From Rheinheimera sp. A13L (GTDB taxonomy: Bacteria; Pseudomonadota; Gammaproteobacteria; Enterobacterales; Alteromonadaceae): a stretch of 64,000 nucleotides of DNA. A program made the position numbers and the translations under genes. The stretch spans positions 62,001 to 126,000 of the forward strand of contig NZ_AFHI01000056.1 of the NCBI RefSeq assembly GCF_000217935.1, written 5' to 3'. Shown piece by piece: positions 41,399-50,259 of this stretch. A model generated the notes under the pieces. That model ran no database searches and was not told where the DNA came from. It was given only the letters and a program-made list of their open reading frames with translations. The first letter of the stretch is position 1; every line of letters starts with the position of its first letter.

Positions 41399-42103
41399 AT
41401 GTTAACCATGAATAAAATCAGTAAATCTTTTATCACTGACGATGTGATCACTCATGCGCTGCGGGATATCCAGCTGCATGTCAACGAAGGTGACTTTGTC
41501 AGTGTGACAGGCCCTTCAGGTTCAGGAAAAACCACCTTTTTAAATATTGCAGGTTTATTGGAAACCAGCACCAGCGGTGAATACCTGCTGGACGGCGAAG
41601 ACATAGCCAAACTAAACGACAACGGTCGCTCCCGCATGCGTAACCAAAAAATAGGCTTTATTTTTCAGAGTTTTAACCTTATTCCGGATCTTAACCTGTT
41701 CGACAATGTGGATGTGCCTTTACGTTACCGTGGCCTGAATACAGCGGAGCGTAAAAAACGTATTGAATACCATCTGGATCAGGTGGGTTTAGCCTCTCGC
41801 ATGAAGCATCTGCCAAGCCAGTTGTCCGGTGGTCAGCAGCAACGTGTGGCTATAGCCCGCGCCCTGGCAACGTCACCACGCTTTTTACTGGCGGATGAAC
41901 CCACAGGTAACCTCGACAGCCAGATGGCACAAAGTGTGATGAGCCTGCTCGAAGACATAAATAAAGCCGGCACTACTATTTTGATGGTCACGCACGACCC
42001 AAGCCTGGCGGCCCGCGCTAAACGCCAGATTTATATTAAAGATGGTCATGTCAGCGAGCTGACGAATAAAAACTCTAACCTGCATCTGGTTGGCGAAGCT
42101 TAA
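41399..42103 (+). CDS. ABC transporter ATP-binding protein (MacB/LolD type)
   Basis: 234 residues with all ABC ATPase motifs: Walker A GPSGSGKTT, Q-loop IFQSFNLIPDLNL, signature LSGGQQQRVAIARAL, Walker B FLLADEPTGNLDS and H-loop MVTHDPSLA. This places it in the MacB/LolD/FtsE (type VII) group that drives mechanotransmission rather than classical substrate translocation. It lies 36 bp after the adaptor gene and 9 bp before the first permease, and should power both FtsX-like permeases. Confidence 0.93.
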   Translation: MLTMNKISKSFITDDVITHALRDIQLHVNEGDFVSVTGPSGSGKTTFLNIAGLLETSTSGEYLLDGEDIAKLNDNGRSRMRNQKIGFIFQSFNLIPDLNLFDNVDVPLRYRGLNTAERKKRIEYHLDQVGLASRMKHLPSQLSGGQQQRVAIARALATSPRFLLADEPTGNLDSQMAQSVMSLLEDINKAGTTILMVTHDPSLAARAKRQIYIKDGHVSELTNKNSNLHLVGEA

Positions 42104-42112
42104 GGAGCGGCT

Positions 42113-43423
42113 ATGTTTTCTTATTATGTAAAGCTGGCTTACTTAAGCTGCAAACGCACCTGGGGTATGACGCTGCTGATGGTGTGCGCCATAGGTTTAG
42201 GTATTGGCGCCTCCATGACCACCATTACGGTTAACTATCTGATGTCGGCCAACCCTATTCCCCAAAAAAGTGAGCAACTGTTTTTTGTGCAAATGGACGC
42301 CTGGCAACCCAACAATCCATTTAACGACGACGGTGATGCCCCCACTCAACTGACCTATCGTGATGCTACTTATTTATGGCAGGCCCAAAAAGCCAAACGT
42401 CAGAGTATTCAAAGTGGTATGGCGGCAGTGATTGAACCTGCGGATAAAGAAGTGTTGCCTTTTATGGTGCAAGGCCGCGCCAACAGTGCTGACTTTTTTT
42501 CTATGTTTGATGTGCCTTTTTTATATGGCACGGGCTGGGATCATCAGGCCGATCTGAAAAAAGAACGGGTGATCGTAATCAACGCTGAACTGAACGAGCG
42601 CTTATTTGGTGGTAAAGATTCGACAGGCCAGACAGTGCGTATGGCAGGTGAAGACTACAAAGTGACAGGGGTGATCGACAGATGGAACCCAAAACCTAAG
42701 TTCTATGACATCAGTACAGGTGCTTTTAATGATGTAGAAGAAGTTTTTGTGCCTTTTAGCTTAATTACCGAGCAAAAATTCAGCCGCTCTGGCAATACCA
42801 ACTGCTGGAAACCGACTGGTTCAGGTTTTCAGGCCTTTTTAGATTCAGAATGTATCTGGCTGCAATTGTGGGTGGAGTTACCCACAGAGCAGGATAAAGA
42901 GGCTTATTTCAGCTTTATGAATGCCTACGCCAAAGAGCAAAACCAATATGGCCGCTTTGCCCGTACCGACAACAACAAGTTGCGTGATGTGATGCAGTGG
43001 CTGGAAAACCAGCAAGTGGTCGCAGACGACGCCAACATGATGATGGCCATGTCGTTGATGTTCCTGTTGGTGTGTTTACTCAATACTGTAGGTTTATTGC
43101 TGGCGAAATTTTTAGGCAAAGCTTCGGAAATTGGAGTGCGACAGGCCTTAGGTGCAAGCCGTAACGATTTGTTTATTCAGCATTTAATTGAATCAGGCTG
43201 CATAGGTTTGGCTGGTGGTTTATTAGGTTTAGTGCTGGCTATATTGGGGCTTGAAGCCATTAAAGTGATGTATGGCGACTGGATCCGCGATTTGGCCCAA
43301 TTGGATTTGACTTTAGTAGCCATGGCTATTGGTTTAGCTATTGTCAGTGCGTTATTAGCCGGTTTGTATCCCACATGGCGTGCCTGTCAGGTTCAGCCGT
43401 CCGTTCAGCTGAAAAGCCAATAA
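42113..43423 (+). CDS. FtsX-like/MacB-type ABC permease 1
   Basis: 436 residues. One N-terminal helix (about 18-40), a large periplasmic MacB-PCD-like domain (about 45-300), then three C-terminal helices (about 305-325, 355-380, 395-420) separated by the cytoplasmic LGKASEIGVRQALGASRNDLFIQHLIESGC segment, the FtsX-family coupling motif. It pairs with the downstream permease gene (10 bp gap) to form a heteromeric exporter with the ATPase. The substrate is unknown; relatives handle antimicrobial peptides, macrolides or lipoproteins. Confidence 0.9.
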   Translation: MFSYYVKLAYLSCKRTWGMTLLMVCAIGLGIGASMTTITVNYLMSANPIPQKSEQLFFVQMDAWQPNNPFNDDGDAPTQLTYRDATYLWQAQKAKRQSIQSGMAAVIEPADKEVLPFMVQGRANSADFFSMFDVPFLYGTGWDHQADLKKERVIVINAELNERLFGGKDSTGQTVRMAGEDYKVTGVIDRWNPKPKFYDISTGAFNDVEEVFVPFSLITEQKFSRSGNTNCWKPTGSGFQAFLDSECIWLQLWVELPTEQDKEAYFSFMNAYAKEQNQYGRFARTDNNKLRDVMQWLENQQVVADDANMMMAMSLMFLLVCLLNTVGLLLAKFLGKASEIGVRQALGASRNDLFIQHLIESGCIGLAGGLLGLVLAILGLEAIKVMYGDWIRDLAQLDLTLVAMAIGLAIVSALLAGLYPTWRACQVQPSVQLKSQ

Positions 43424-43433
43424 GGAGTTTGCC

Positions 43434-44669
43434 ATGTTAAATCTGTTTTCCGGATTAGAGTTAGGACCTATATTCCGCGCCTTAATGCGCAATAAAATTG
43501 GCGCTTTGCTGATCGCCCTGCAAATCGCCCTGACATTGACCATTATGGTGAATGCCATCTTTATGATGCAGGAACGCAGCCAGCAAATGGCCAGAGCCAG
43601 CGGTTTGGATGAAAGCAATACCTTTTATCTGAGCAACACTGTCTTTGCTCAGAATTACAATCTGAAGACAGCGTTGCAGCAGGATTTACAGCGTATTCGC
43701 CAAACTCCTGGTGTGGTGGATGCCACTCAAATCAATGCTATTCCTCTAAGCGGTGGTGGCTGGTCTATGAGCCTGCAAACCAAAGCTGGTGATGATATTG
43801 AAGGCACTGGTTCTGCTGTCTATATGGTGGACGAAAACGGCATCAATGCTTTGGGAGTGGAGCTGATTGCAGGTGAAAACTTCCAGAGCTCAGACATCGT
43901 CTGGCGTGAAGAAGGCAGTACCACCTGGCCTCCTAAAACCATTATCACCAAAGCATTAGCAGAAGCTATGTTTGAAGGTGACTGGAAAAGCGCCTTAGGC
44001 AAAACTGTCTACATTGACAATCATCAACCAGTGCAAATCACAGGCATTATCAACACCCTGCAAGCCCCATGGAACGGCTGGAATGGCGTGGAGCGCAGCA
44101 TGCTGGTGCCTCAACAACTGGATAACAAAGGCAGCCGCTTTTTTATCCGCACCGAACCTGGTCGTCGTGATGAATTAATGCCTGTCATTGAAAAAATGCT
44201 GGCCGAAAGTGACAGAGGCCGCATTATCCGCAACGTCACCAGCATGGAGCAAACCCGTGATAAAAGTTATCAGGAGCATCAAGCCACTAATACGACCCTC
44301 CTGACCGTCATTATTGTGCTGACACTGATCACAGGTTTTGGCATTGTAGGCCTTGCTATGTTCAGCATTAACAGACGAACCCGCCAAATAGGCACCCGCC
44401 GCGCTTTGGGCGCCAGTCAGTGGCAAGTGATGCGCTACTTTATGCTGGAAAACCTGCTGATAAGCTCCGCCGGTGTGCTGCTGGGTGCGGCAGGTGCTGT
44501 AGGTTTAAATATCTGGCTGGTTTCAACCTTCAGCATGAGCCCGTTAAGCCCTGTGTTATTGGTGATAGGTGTTGTGGCCTTGCTGATAGTAGGCCAACTG
44601 GCGGTCAGTTATCCGGCTTTAGTGGCTTCGAGAATTTCGCCAGCTACGGCAACCAGAGGGCGTGCTTAG
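43434..44669 (+). CDS. FtsX-like/MacB-type ABC permease 2
   Basis: 411 residues with the same four-helix layout as the preceding gene: an N-terminal helix (about 15-40, ALLIALQIALTLTIMVNAIFMM), a periplasmic domain (about 45-280) and three C-terminal helices, with FSINRRTRQIGTRRALGASQWQVMRYFMLENLL as the coupling segment. The two permeases are clearly related but diverged, so the working transporter is probably a heterodimer. The last gene of the operon; a clear terminator follows at 44715. Confidence 0.9.
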   Translation: MLNLFSGLELGPIFRALMRNKIGALLIALQIALTLTIMVNAIFMMQERSQQMARASGLDESNTFYLSNTVFAQNYNLKTALQQDLQRIRQTPGVVDATQINAIPLSGGGWSMSLQTKAGDDIEGTGSAVYMVDENGINALGVELIAGENFQSSDIVWREEGSTTWPPKTIITKALAEAMFEGDWKSALGKTVYIDNHQPVQITGIINTLQAPWNGWNGVERSMLVPQQLDNKGSRFFIRTEPGRRDELMPVIEKMLAESDRGRIIRNVTSMEQTRDKSYQEHQATNTTLLTVIIVLTLITGFGIVGLAMFSINRRTRQIGTRRALGASQWQVMRYFMLENLLISSAGVLLGAAGAVGLNIWLVSTFSMSPLSPVLLVIGVVALLIVGQLAVSYPALVASRISPATATRGRA

Positions 44670-44714
44670 ATCTGCTGTAACGACTCCCAGGTAAGTAAAA
44701 AGTAACCAACCTTT

Positions 44715-44749
44715 CCCTCAGCTTTTTGTCCTTCGGCTGAGGGATTTTT
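44715..44749 (+). terminator. Rho-independent terminator of the ABC exporter operon
   Basis: The stem CCCTCAGC (44715-44722) pairs perfectly with GCTGAGGG (44736-44743), followed by ATTTTTG, 46 bp after the last permease stop. Confidence 0.82.
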
Positions 44750-44847
44750 GTTTGTGGCATTACATGCCAAAATCGCTAACAATCAACACTCGCCTTTAGA
44801 TCACAAACTTATGCAAAAAGCCTTTCTGTAATGCTTAAGGATTAGCA

Positions 44848-45702
44848 ATGAAACTATATCAGTACCTCAATTTTGATGAGAAAGACGGAAAGTATTTTCG
44901 ACTGGAAACTGTACGAAGAAATAAGCTGTGGCAGTCTAATCCAACTAAGTTCAATGACCCACAGGAACTAAAATACACTCTTGATAAAAACCTTCGTCTC
45001 ATGTCAGGCAAGCCACAAAAAATCTATGACTTTATTAATGAAATACTCAGTAGTGACCAACAGTATGGCATTGGACACAGTGTACTTGATTTGAATCTTC
45101 TTAAAGATATATCCACAGTGTACGGCGGCATTTTAGAGCAGGAAAGTGAACTCACTGAAAGGATCTCGTGGGCTTTTCTGCCCAACCTGTGTGCTATAGC
45201 TTGCTTTTCTGAAGAACGTTCCCACCCATTGATGTGGGCACACTATGGTAAAGGTCATAGCGGCTTCTGTGTCACCTACGAAATAAATGATAGCTCAGAC
45301 ACCCCTGACCGTTACTTTCTAGAGCATATCTGGGGTGGATATTTACGCCACGTGAATTACGTTAGTCGTAGCCAATCAATTAACCACTGGGATTTATTAT
45401 TCGGGGCCGCTTTTGAGAAGGTTTTATGTACAAAATCAATTGATTGGGCTTATGAAAAAGAGGTTCGTTATATAGTTCCAAATCTAGTTAAAGATGAAAA
45501 AGAAATGGGAACAGAGATTGATCTTCCTGCGGGGTTCAGGATTAGCGAGATCACTGCAGGCGTTCGAATATCACCGGAGAATTTGCAACACCTAAAACAT
45601 GCTGTGGAGGACTTGAAAACGCTGACTAAACATGATGTAAAGTTGACAAAGGCTGTAATCAGCGAAGATGATTTTGGCATTGAAATTCGTGATATTGAGT
45701 AG
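44848..45702 (+). CDS. DUF2971 family protein
   Basis: 284 residues, no signal peptide or membrane helix. Family landmarks are YQYLNFDEKDGKYF, LWQSNPTKFNDPQE, IACFSEERSHPLMWAHYGKGHSGFCVTYEI and YEKEVRYIVP, the conserved blocks of DUF2971, whose biochemical role is unknown. Its base composition reads visibly richer in A/T than the neighbours, and it sits alone between the ABC operon terminator and a hairpin-rich repeat region, which suggests acquisition by transfer. A good AAGGAT site precedes the ATG. Confidence 0.82.
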   Translation: MKLYQYLNFDEKDGKYFRLETVRRNKLWQSNPTKFNDPQELKYTLDKNLRLMSGKPQKIYDFINEILSSDQQYGIGHSVLDLNLLKDISTVYGGILEQESELTERISWAFLPNLCAIACFSEERSHPLMWAHYGKGHSGFCVTYEINDSSDTPDRYFLEHIWGGYLRHVNYVSRSQSINHWDLLFGAAFEKVLCTKSIDWAYEKEVRYIVPNLVKDEKEMGTEIDLPAGFRISEITAGVRISPENLQHLKHAVEDLKTLTKHDVKLTKAVISEDDFGIEIRDIE

Positions 45703-45734
45703 TTTGTTTTTCTAAACGGTTTCGCCGTTGGCGA

Positions 45735-45866
45735 GATACTTTCTTTTGCTTCGCCAAAAGAAAGTATCCAAAGCAAGAAAGTGCAGGATGCACTTTCTAA
45801 CAGCCGAAGGCTGGCCCGTAGGGTGAATTGCAGGGATGCAATTCATAAAAGGCGACCCCAGGTCGC
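45735..45866. repeat. Array of five consecutive hairpins, start of a ~300-bp non-coding element
   Basis: Hairpins: 45735-45768 (14-bp perfect stem GATACTTTCTTTTG, loop CTTCGC); 45777-45797 (GAAAGTGC-aggat-GCACTTTC); 45802-45812 (AGCC-gaa-GGCT); 45825-45844 (GAATTGC-agggat-GCAATTC); 45852-45866 (GCGACC-cca-GGTCGC). GC-rich sequence continues to about 46020. The gene-free stretch 45703-46065 holds this element and nothing else that I see; the 79-codon open frame across it does not read as a protein. Similar hairpin-bearing sequence occurs between genes in other gammaproteobacteria, from memory. Confidence 0.65.
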
Positions 45867-46065
45867 AGCGAAAGCCCGGCCCAAAATCGTGCGTCCAAGG
45901 CGACTCGGCAACTCGTTCGTCGCTACCGCTCCTCGCTCAAACACTCCTCGTCTTAAAACCTTGGCCACCCAATTTTGTCCGGCTCGCGCCCTAATGGGGG
46001 CCCATTCGGCATCAGGTTAGGTTGTTGTAGAGATCTTTTAGTCGCCGCAGGAATTTTAAAAAGCC

Positions 46066-46713
46066 CTACGCCAAAGCCAATCTCACCGCAAAGCCGGTAA
46101 ATAACAGGCCTAACAATAGATTGCCTGCTTGCCCTGCTTTGGGTTGGCCTTTGAAGAAGCTGGCTATAGCTGCTCCTGCGTAGATCAGTGTGGTCAGGTA
46201 GAGCAGGCTTATGATTTCCAGTACAACCGCCAACACCAGATAAGGCACCCAGTTGGGAGTAAAACCGGAGTCAATAAACTGGATAAAAAATGACAGAAAA
46301 AACAAAATGGCCTTCGGGTTGGTCAGGCTCAATAACAAGGACTTTCTAAATACTGAAGCACAGGTCGCAGCAGCCACAACAGGTGGTGTTTGTGCATCAG
46401 TACTGGCTTTAGATTGGCGCAAACTCAGTAAAATTTGCACGCCGATAAAGAGTAAATAGGCCGCACCTAAATAACGTATCCAGCGGAATAACTCTGGCGA
46501 GGCTAACAACACAGAGGCAAGGCCAAGGTAAGACAGCAAAATCAAGGTCGCATCACCCAATAACACTGCAGCAAGAGCACACCAGGCATGCTGTGGCCCT
46601 TGCACCATGCTGGTTTTCAGCACAAACAGACTATTTGGTCCCGGCATCAGGATGATAACCACCACGCCAGCCAAAAAAGTCCAGAACTGAATCACACCAA
46701 AACTTTCCATCAT
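46066..46713 (-). CDS. leuE: LysE/RhtB family exporter, LeuE-like
   Basis: About 215 residues with six hydrophobic helices. FGVIQFWTFLAGVVVIILMPGPNSLFVLKTSM and LLLSLTNPKAILFFLSFFIQFID align closely by eye with E. coli LeuE, the leucine efflux protein, so export of leucine or related amino acids is likely. The start ATG 46711-46713 (or the adjacent ATG 46708-46710) is favoured by AAGGG just upstream; a GTG at 46720-46722 is the longer alternative. It is transcribed alone toward the hairpin-rich element. Confidence 0.82.
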   Translation of the reverse strand: MMESFGVIQFWTFLAGVVVIILMPGPNSLFVLKTSMVQGPQHAWCALAAVLLGDATLILLSYLGLASVLLASPELFRWIRYLGAAYLLFIGVQILLSLRQSKASTDAQTPPVVAAATCASVFRKSLLLSLTNPKAILFFLSFFIQFIDSGFTPNWVPYLVLAVVLEIISLLYLTTLIYAGAAIASFFKGQPKAGQAGNLLLGLLFTGFAVRLALA

Positions 46714-46833
46714 GCCCTTCACACCATCACTTTAACTTTTCATCAAAGGTTATTATCGGGTATACAACAGAGGAAAGTCACTCTATATGCTGCACTGTAC
46801 ACAAAGCTCAGGCTGTGAGTGGAGAAGGTGGAG

Positions 46834-46867
46834 CTCAGGTTGATTTAGTATCAACCTGAGTTTTTTT
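46834..46867 (+). terminator. Strong rho-independent terminator with no visible gene on its strand
   Basis: A perfect 11-bp stem (CTCAGGTTGAT, 46834-46844, with ATCAACCTGAG, 46850-46860) is followed by seven T residues on the plus strand. Both flanking genes lie on the minus strand, so no annotated transcript ends here in this orientation. It is 2 bp beyond the porin stop, so it may also fold in that transcript, although without a U-run. Confidence 0.7.
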
Positions 46868-46869
46868 AG

Positions 46870-48018
46870 TTAAAACACCATATCCAGCCCAAAAGATAAA
46901 GTGGTTGCGTCACCATAGTTCTCTTTAAACCAGGAGCCACTGTGATCCATCCATTTATCCAGCTGTACTTTGAGTGACATACTGCTGGTCAGATCGTAGC
47001 GGGTTGTGAAAGAAATCATGTCGTGGATTTCGGCGTCTGCTTCTGCAATGTAACCATCGGGGTTATCCGAGGTAATACGTTGTTCGTATTTGCCATAGGT
47101 CAACATAGGCAACCAATCGCCCATTCGATAACCCACACTCAGGCTGTAGGCCAGATCGCGGCCATAAGTTTCGGTTCTGTCGCTGACAAACAACTCAGAA
47201 ACAACCAGCCAGTTCTGGTGATCTATGACAGCAGAAGCGCCGAGAATATGCTGTACTGCTGAAGCTGACCAATCTTCCCCATCAGACACCACCCGGCCCT
47301 GATTTTCTGATCGCAGGTACATTAAGCGGCCTTCAAACCAGTCTTTGCGCATCACCATTTCAGCACCAACAATATTGTTCCAGCGTGTATCACTTTCGCT
47401 GTCAAGCCCGCTGTAGAGCTTTAAATACTCATTGTCGCTTCTGGTTTCATTGCCATAAAAGACATTAATATTGCCATCCCAACTTCCCAGGCTCAGCATA
47501 TGATTCCAGTTAATACCGTTATAATTCACCGCTTCCCAACCATAGGTTTGTGGCGGCAAATGTAACCAGGGGTAGGAAAAGCTGACATCTTGTTGTTCAG
47601 AGTAATAAAACAACGGTATGCGTTTACGTCCTACCTGCACCGTATTGTTGTCATCAATACTGTAACTCATATAAAGCCATTCCAAACCAACAGCAGCATC
47701 CTGAGAACCCCGGGATACAACTTGTCCGGTCAGACTTAGCCTGTCACTGATCAGCAAAGTACCTTGCAGACCAAGCTTTGAGTCAGGCTTTAAACTCCAG
47801 TCAGGATCGTACACACTGGTCTGACCGTAATCGGAAATCATGCAAGGACAGTCCAGCCCCAGCTCATTTTTCCCGTCAACCGATCCAGTCAACACTCTGC
47901 CCGCTGCAATAGTAAGAAAACCAGAGCCATTAAAACTCCAGTCCTGCGCCATAGTCTGACCGGAAACAGCAGCCATGCTCAACGCCATCACACTCAGCTT
48001 CATTGAAACTCGATTCAT
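46870..48018 (-). CDS. Outer-membrane porin-like protein
   Basis: 382 residues with a signal peptide (cleavage after AAVSGQTMA) and a beta-rich mature part of alternating aromatic strands ending in FGLDMVF, the terminal Phe of outer-membrane barrels. The text (FNGSGFLTIAAGRVL..., LQGTLLISDRLSLTGQVVSRG, YMSYSIDDNNTVQVGRKRIPLFYYS) resembles porins found next to PstS-like genes in Shewanella-type genomes. Two close cysteines (CPC near residue 56) are unusual for a porin. It lies 11 bp after the PstS-like gene, so they share a transcript. Phosphate or another anion is a plausible solute by association only. Confidence 0.78.
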   Translation of the reverse strand: MNRVSMKLSVMALSMAAVSGQTMAQDWSFNGSGFLTIAAGRVLTGSVDGKNELGLDCPCMISDYGQTSVYDPDWSLKPDSKLGLQGTLLISDRLSLTGQVVSRGSQDAAVGLEWLYMSYSIDDNNTVQVGRKRIPLFYYSEQQDVSFSYPWLHLPPQTYGWEAVNYNGINWNHMLSLGSWDGNINVFYGNETRSDNEYLKLYSGLDSESDTRWNNIVGAEMVMRKDWFEGRLMYLRSENQGRVVSDGEDWSASAVQHILGASAVIDHQNWLVVSELFVSDRTETYGRDLAYSLSVGYRMGDWLPMLTYGKYEQRITSDNPDGYIAEADAEIHDMISFTTRYDLTSSMSLKVQLDKWMDHSGSWFKENYGDATTLSFGLDMVF

Positions 48019-48029
48019 AAACCAAACCT

Positions 48030-48437
48030 CTAATAGGACGCTACTACTTTTACATTGTCTGTGACTGATGCTTTGTCAACATAACCAATAGCATTAGGGT
48101 TAGAGCTAACCAGCTCCAGCACTTCTTTGTCTCCTTCAACATCCTGTGGCGGAGTACCTTTTCCGGTAAAAATCAGTTTTGACCAATGAGCTTTCATCTG
48201 GCTATTGCTTCGGCCCAACACTTTGGAATTAAATTCTTCTGTGGCAGCAGCTGCATCTTTTTGCCCTAATACAATGACGGATTTCCCATCAGGAAAACTT
48301 TTACTGCGACCAAGATAAATCTGAGAGATTTGCTCCTGAGTTAAAGCTGCTGCGTTGGATGGATGCACCACCACAGCAATATCGGCAAAAACTGAGCCTA
48401 TAAAACTACCAGCGATAAACAACACAACTCTCTGCAT
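48030..48437 (-). CDS. Small PstS-like periplasmic substrate-binding protein
   Basis: 135 residues with a signal peptide (MQRVVLFIAGSFIGSVFA). The mature domain (IAVVVHPSNAAALTQEQISQIYLGRSKSFPDGKSVIVL ... FNSKVLGRSNSQMKAHWSKLIFTGKGTPP ... VSSNPNAIGYVDKASV) matches one lobe-sized version of phosphate-binding PstS-like proteins. It is about half the usual PstS length, and no pstCAB genes accompany it, so transport through an ABC system is not evident. A strong TAAGGAGT site precedes the ATG; first gene of a pair with the porin. Confidence 0.85.
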   Translation of the reverse strand: MQRVVLFIAGSFIGSVFADIAVVVHPSNAAALTQEQISQIYLGRSKSFPDGKSVIVLGQKDAAAATEEFNSKVLGRSNSQMKAHWSKLIFTGKGTPPQDVEGDKEVLELVSSNPNAIGYVDKASVTDNVKVVASY

Positions 48438-48596
48438 TACCTGTACTCCTTATTTGACGGATACCAGTTCAGCATAGACCAAATAAATGCAAAAACACTA
48501 AAAACGATAATTTCTGCAAGTGATGTAATAAAAAAACAACTCTTAGTGAAAAACACCCACTGCGACAGTGACAAAAGCTGCTAATAAGATCCACTG

Positions 48597-48626
48597 CTGG
48601 CACTTCAAGCCTCACTAGGATAAAAT
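48597..48626 (+). promoter_or_regulatory. Possible sigma-70 promoter of miaB
   Basis: CTGGCA (48597-48602) and TAAAAT (48621-48626), separated by 18 bp, fit -35 and -10 boxes, about 48 bp before the miaB start. Read by eye. Confidence 0.4.
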
Positions 48627-48673
48627 GCGCGTCCTTTTTCTTAGCGTTAACTTTTTTACGGGCTACAACACAA

Positions 48674-50101
48674 ATGGGCAAAAAGCTGCACATTAAGACC
48701 TGGGGCTGCCAGATGAACGAATACGATTCATCCAAAATGGCAGACCTGCTGGATGCAACTCATGGCTACACTCTGACTGAAGATGCTGCTGAAGCGGACG
48801 TGATCCTGCTGAACACCTGCTCTATTCGTGAGAAGGCTCAGGAGAAGGTATTCCATCAGTTAGGTCGCTGGCGTCCGCTGAAAAAGAAAAACCCGGATCT
48901 GATTATTGCGGTCGGTGGTTGTGTGGCTTCTCAGGAAGGCAAAGCCATTCGTGAGCGTGCGCCTTATGTCGATATCGTCTTCGGGCCACAAACTCTGCAC
49001 CGTTTGCCTGAAATGATTAACTCAGTGCATGGCAACAAATCACCTGTGGTTGACGTGTCATTCCCGGAAATCGAGAAGTTTGACCGTATGCCAGAGCCAA
49101 AAGCCGATGGCCCTACCGCTTTCGTGTCTATTATGGAAGGCTGTTCTAAGTACTGTACTTTCTGCGTGGTGCCTTACACCCGAGGTGAAGAAGTCAGCCG
49201 TCCGCTTGATGACGTACTGCTGGAAATAGCTCAGCTGGCAGAACAAGGTGTACGTGAAGTCAACCTGTTGGGTCAGAACGTAAATGCTTACCGTGGTGAA
49301 ACTTTTGATGGCGAAATCTGCCATTTCTCTGAGTTACTGCGTTTAGTTGCAGCCATTGATGGTATCGACCGTATTCGTTACACCACGTCGCATCCTGTTG
49401 AATTTACAGACGATATTATCGAAGTGTACCGGGATGTGCCTGAATTGGTCGATCACCTGCATTTACCTGTGCAATCGGGTTCAGATCGCATTCTGGCGCT
49501 GATGAAGCGTAACCATACAGCGATAGAATACAAATCAAAAATTCGTGCGCTGAAAAAAGTACGACCCAATTTATGTATGTCATCTGACTTTATTATCGGC
49601 TTCCCTGGTGAAACCGCAGAAGACTTTGAAGCCACTATGGATCTCATCAAAGCCATGAACTTTGATATGAGCTTCAGCTTTATTTACAGCGCCCGCCCTG
49701 GTACTCCGGCGGCCGATTTACCGGACGATGTATCGGAAGATGAGAAAAAACAACGTCTGTATGTGCTGCAAGACCGTATTAACCAGCAGTCATTACAAAT
49801 TGCCCGTGCTATGCTCGGCACTGAACAACGTATTCTGGTGGAAGGCCCGTCGAAAAAAGACATTATGGAGCTGACCGGACGCACAGAAAACAATCGGGTG
49901 GTGAACTTTGAAGGCTCACCCGATATGATTGGCCAGTTTGTAGATATTTTAGTGACTGATGTCTTTACCAACTCATTAAAAGGTAAAGTGATCCGCACTG
50001 AAAAAGAGATGGATTTACGTCGTGAAGTATCGCCACAACAAATTCTGGCGGCTAAAGCGGCAAAAACAGACGAATTGGGAGTGGCAACTTTTACTCCTTA
50101 G
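48674..50101 (+). CDS. miaB: tRNA-2-methylthio-N6-dimethylallyladenosine synthase MiaB
   Basis: 475 residues; radical-SAM methylthiotransferase modifying i6A37 of tRNAs reading UNN codons. Domains in order: UPF0004 ([15 protein letters not shown] ... [14 protein letters not shown] ... GGCVASQEG, three cluster cysteines), radical SAM ([23 protein letters not shown], the CxxxCxxC cluster; [16 protein letters not shown]) and a C-terminal TRAM domain. Length and motif order match MiaB. It begins the conserved miaB-phoH-ybeY-corC-lnt series, but here an ERIC-like repeat separates it from phoH. Confidence 0.97.
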   Translation: MGKKLHIKTWGCQMNEYDSSKMADLLDATHGYTLTEDAAEADVILLNTCSIREKAQEKVFHQLGRWRPLKKKNPDLIIAVGGCVASQEGKAIRERAPYVDIVFGPQTLHRLPEMINSVHGNKSPVVDVSFPEIEKFDRMPEPKADGPTAFVSIMEGCSKYCTFCVVPYTRGEEVSRPLDDVLLEIAQLAEQGVREVNLLGQNVNAYRGETFDGEICHFSELLRLVAAIDGIDRIRYTTSHPVEFTDDIIEVYRDVPELVDHLHLPVQSGSDRILALMKRNHTAIEYKSKIRALKKVRPNLCMSSDFIIGFPGETAEDFEATMDLIKAMNFDMSFSFIYSARPGTPAADLPDDVSEDEKKQRLYVLQDRINQQSLQIARAMLGTEQRILVEGPSKKDIMELTGRTENNRVVNFEGSPDMIGQFVDILVTDVFTNSLKGKVIRTEKEMDLRREVSPQQILAAKAAKTDELGVATFTP

Positions 50102-50118
50102 TTTCACCTCCTGAATGT

Positions 50119-50242
50119 CAGCCAAAGTAATTGGCGTTGCAGCGCGACGACAAGGGCGGCAGTCCCCGGGAGCATAGTTCACTATGTGACTGGGGCTGAC
50201 GCACGAAGTCAACAAAGCTGCGGCGTCAAGTACGAAGGCTAA
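50119..50242 (+). repeat. ERIC-like intergenic repeat, copy 3
   Basis: The 124-bp unit starts CAGCCAAAGTAATTGG and ends GTCAAGTACGAAGGC; its core is CCCCGGGAGCATAG...CTATGTGACTGGGG. It has the same orientation as the copy at 25006. It is inserted in the normally tight miaB-phoH intergenic gap, so transcripts reading into phoH will carry the hairpin. Confidence 0.8.
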
Positions 50243-50259
50243 ACAAAAGAGATAAAGCA

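Noticed and set aside
45781-46020. 79-codon open frame on the plus strand
   Set aside because: It runs through the hairpin array, is Arg/Ala/Thr-rich with no domain or good ribosome-binding site, and is better explained as non-coding repeat.
48438-48673. Pho box upstream of the PstS-like gene
   Set aside because: TTTGTCACTGTCGC on the minus strand has repeats only 6 bp apart, which does not fit PhoB spacing.
48469-48735. 88-codon minus-strand frame
   Set aside because: It spans the miaB promoter and first codons and shows no protein-like features beyond hydrophobicity.
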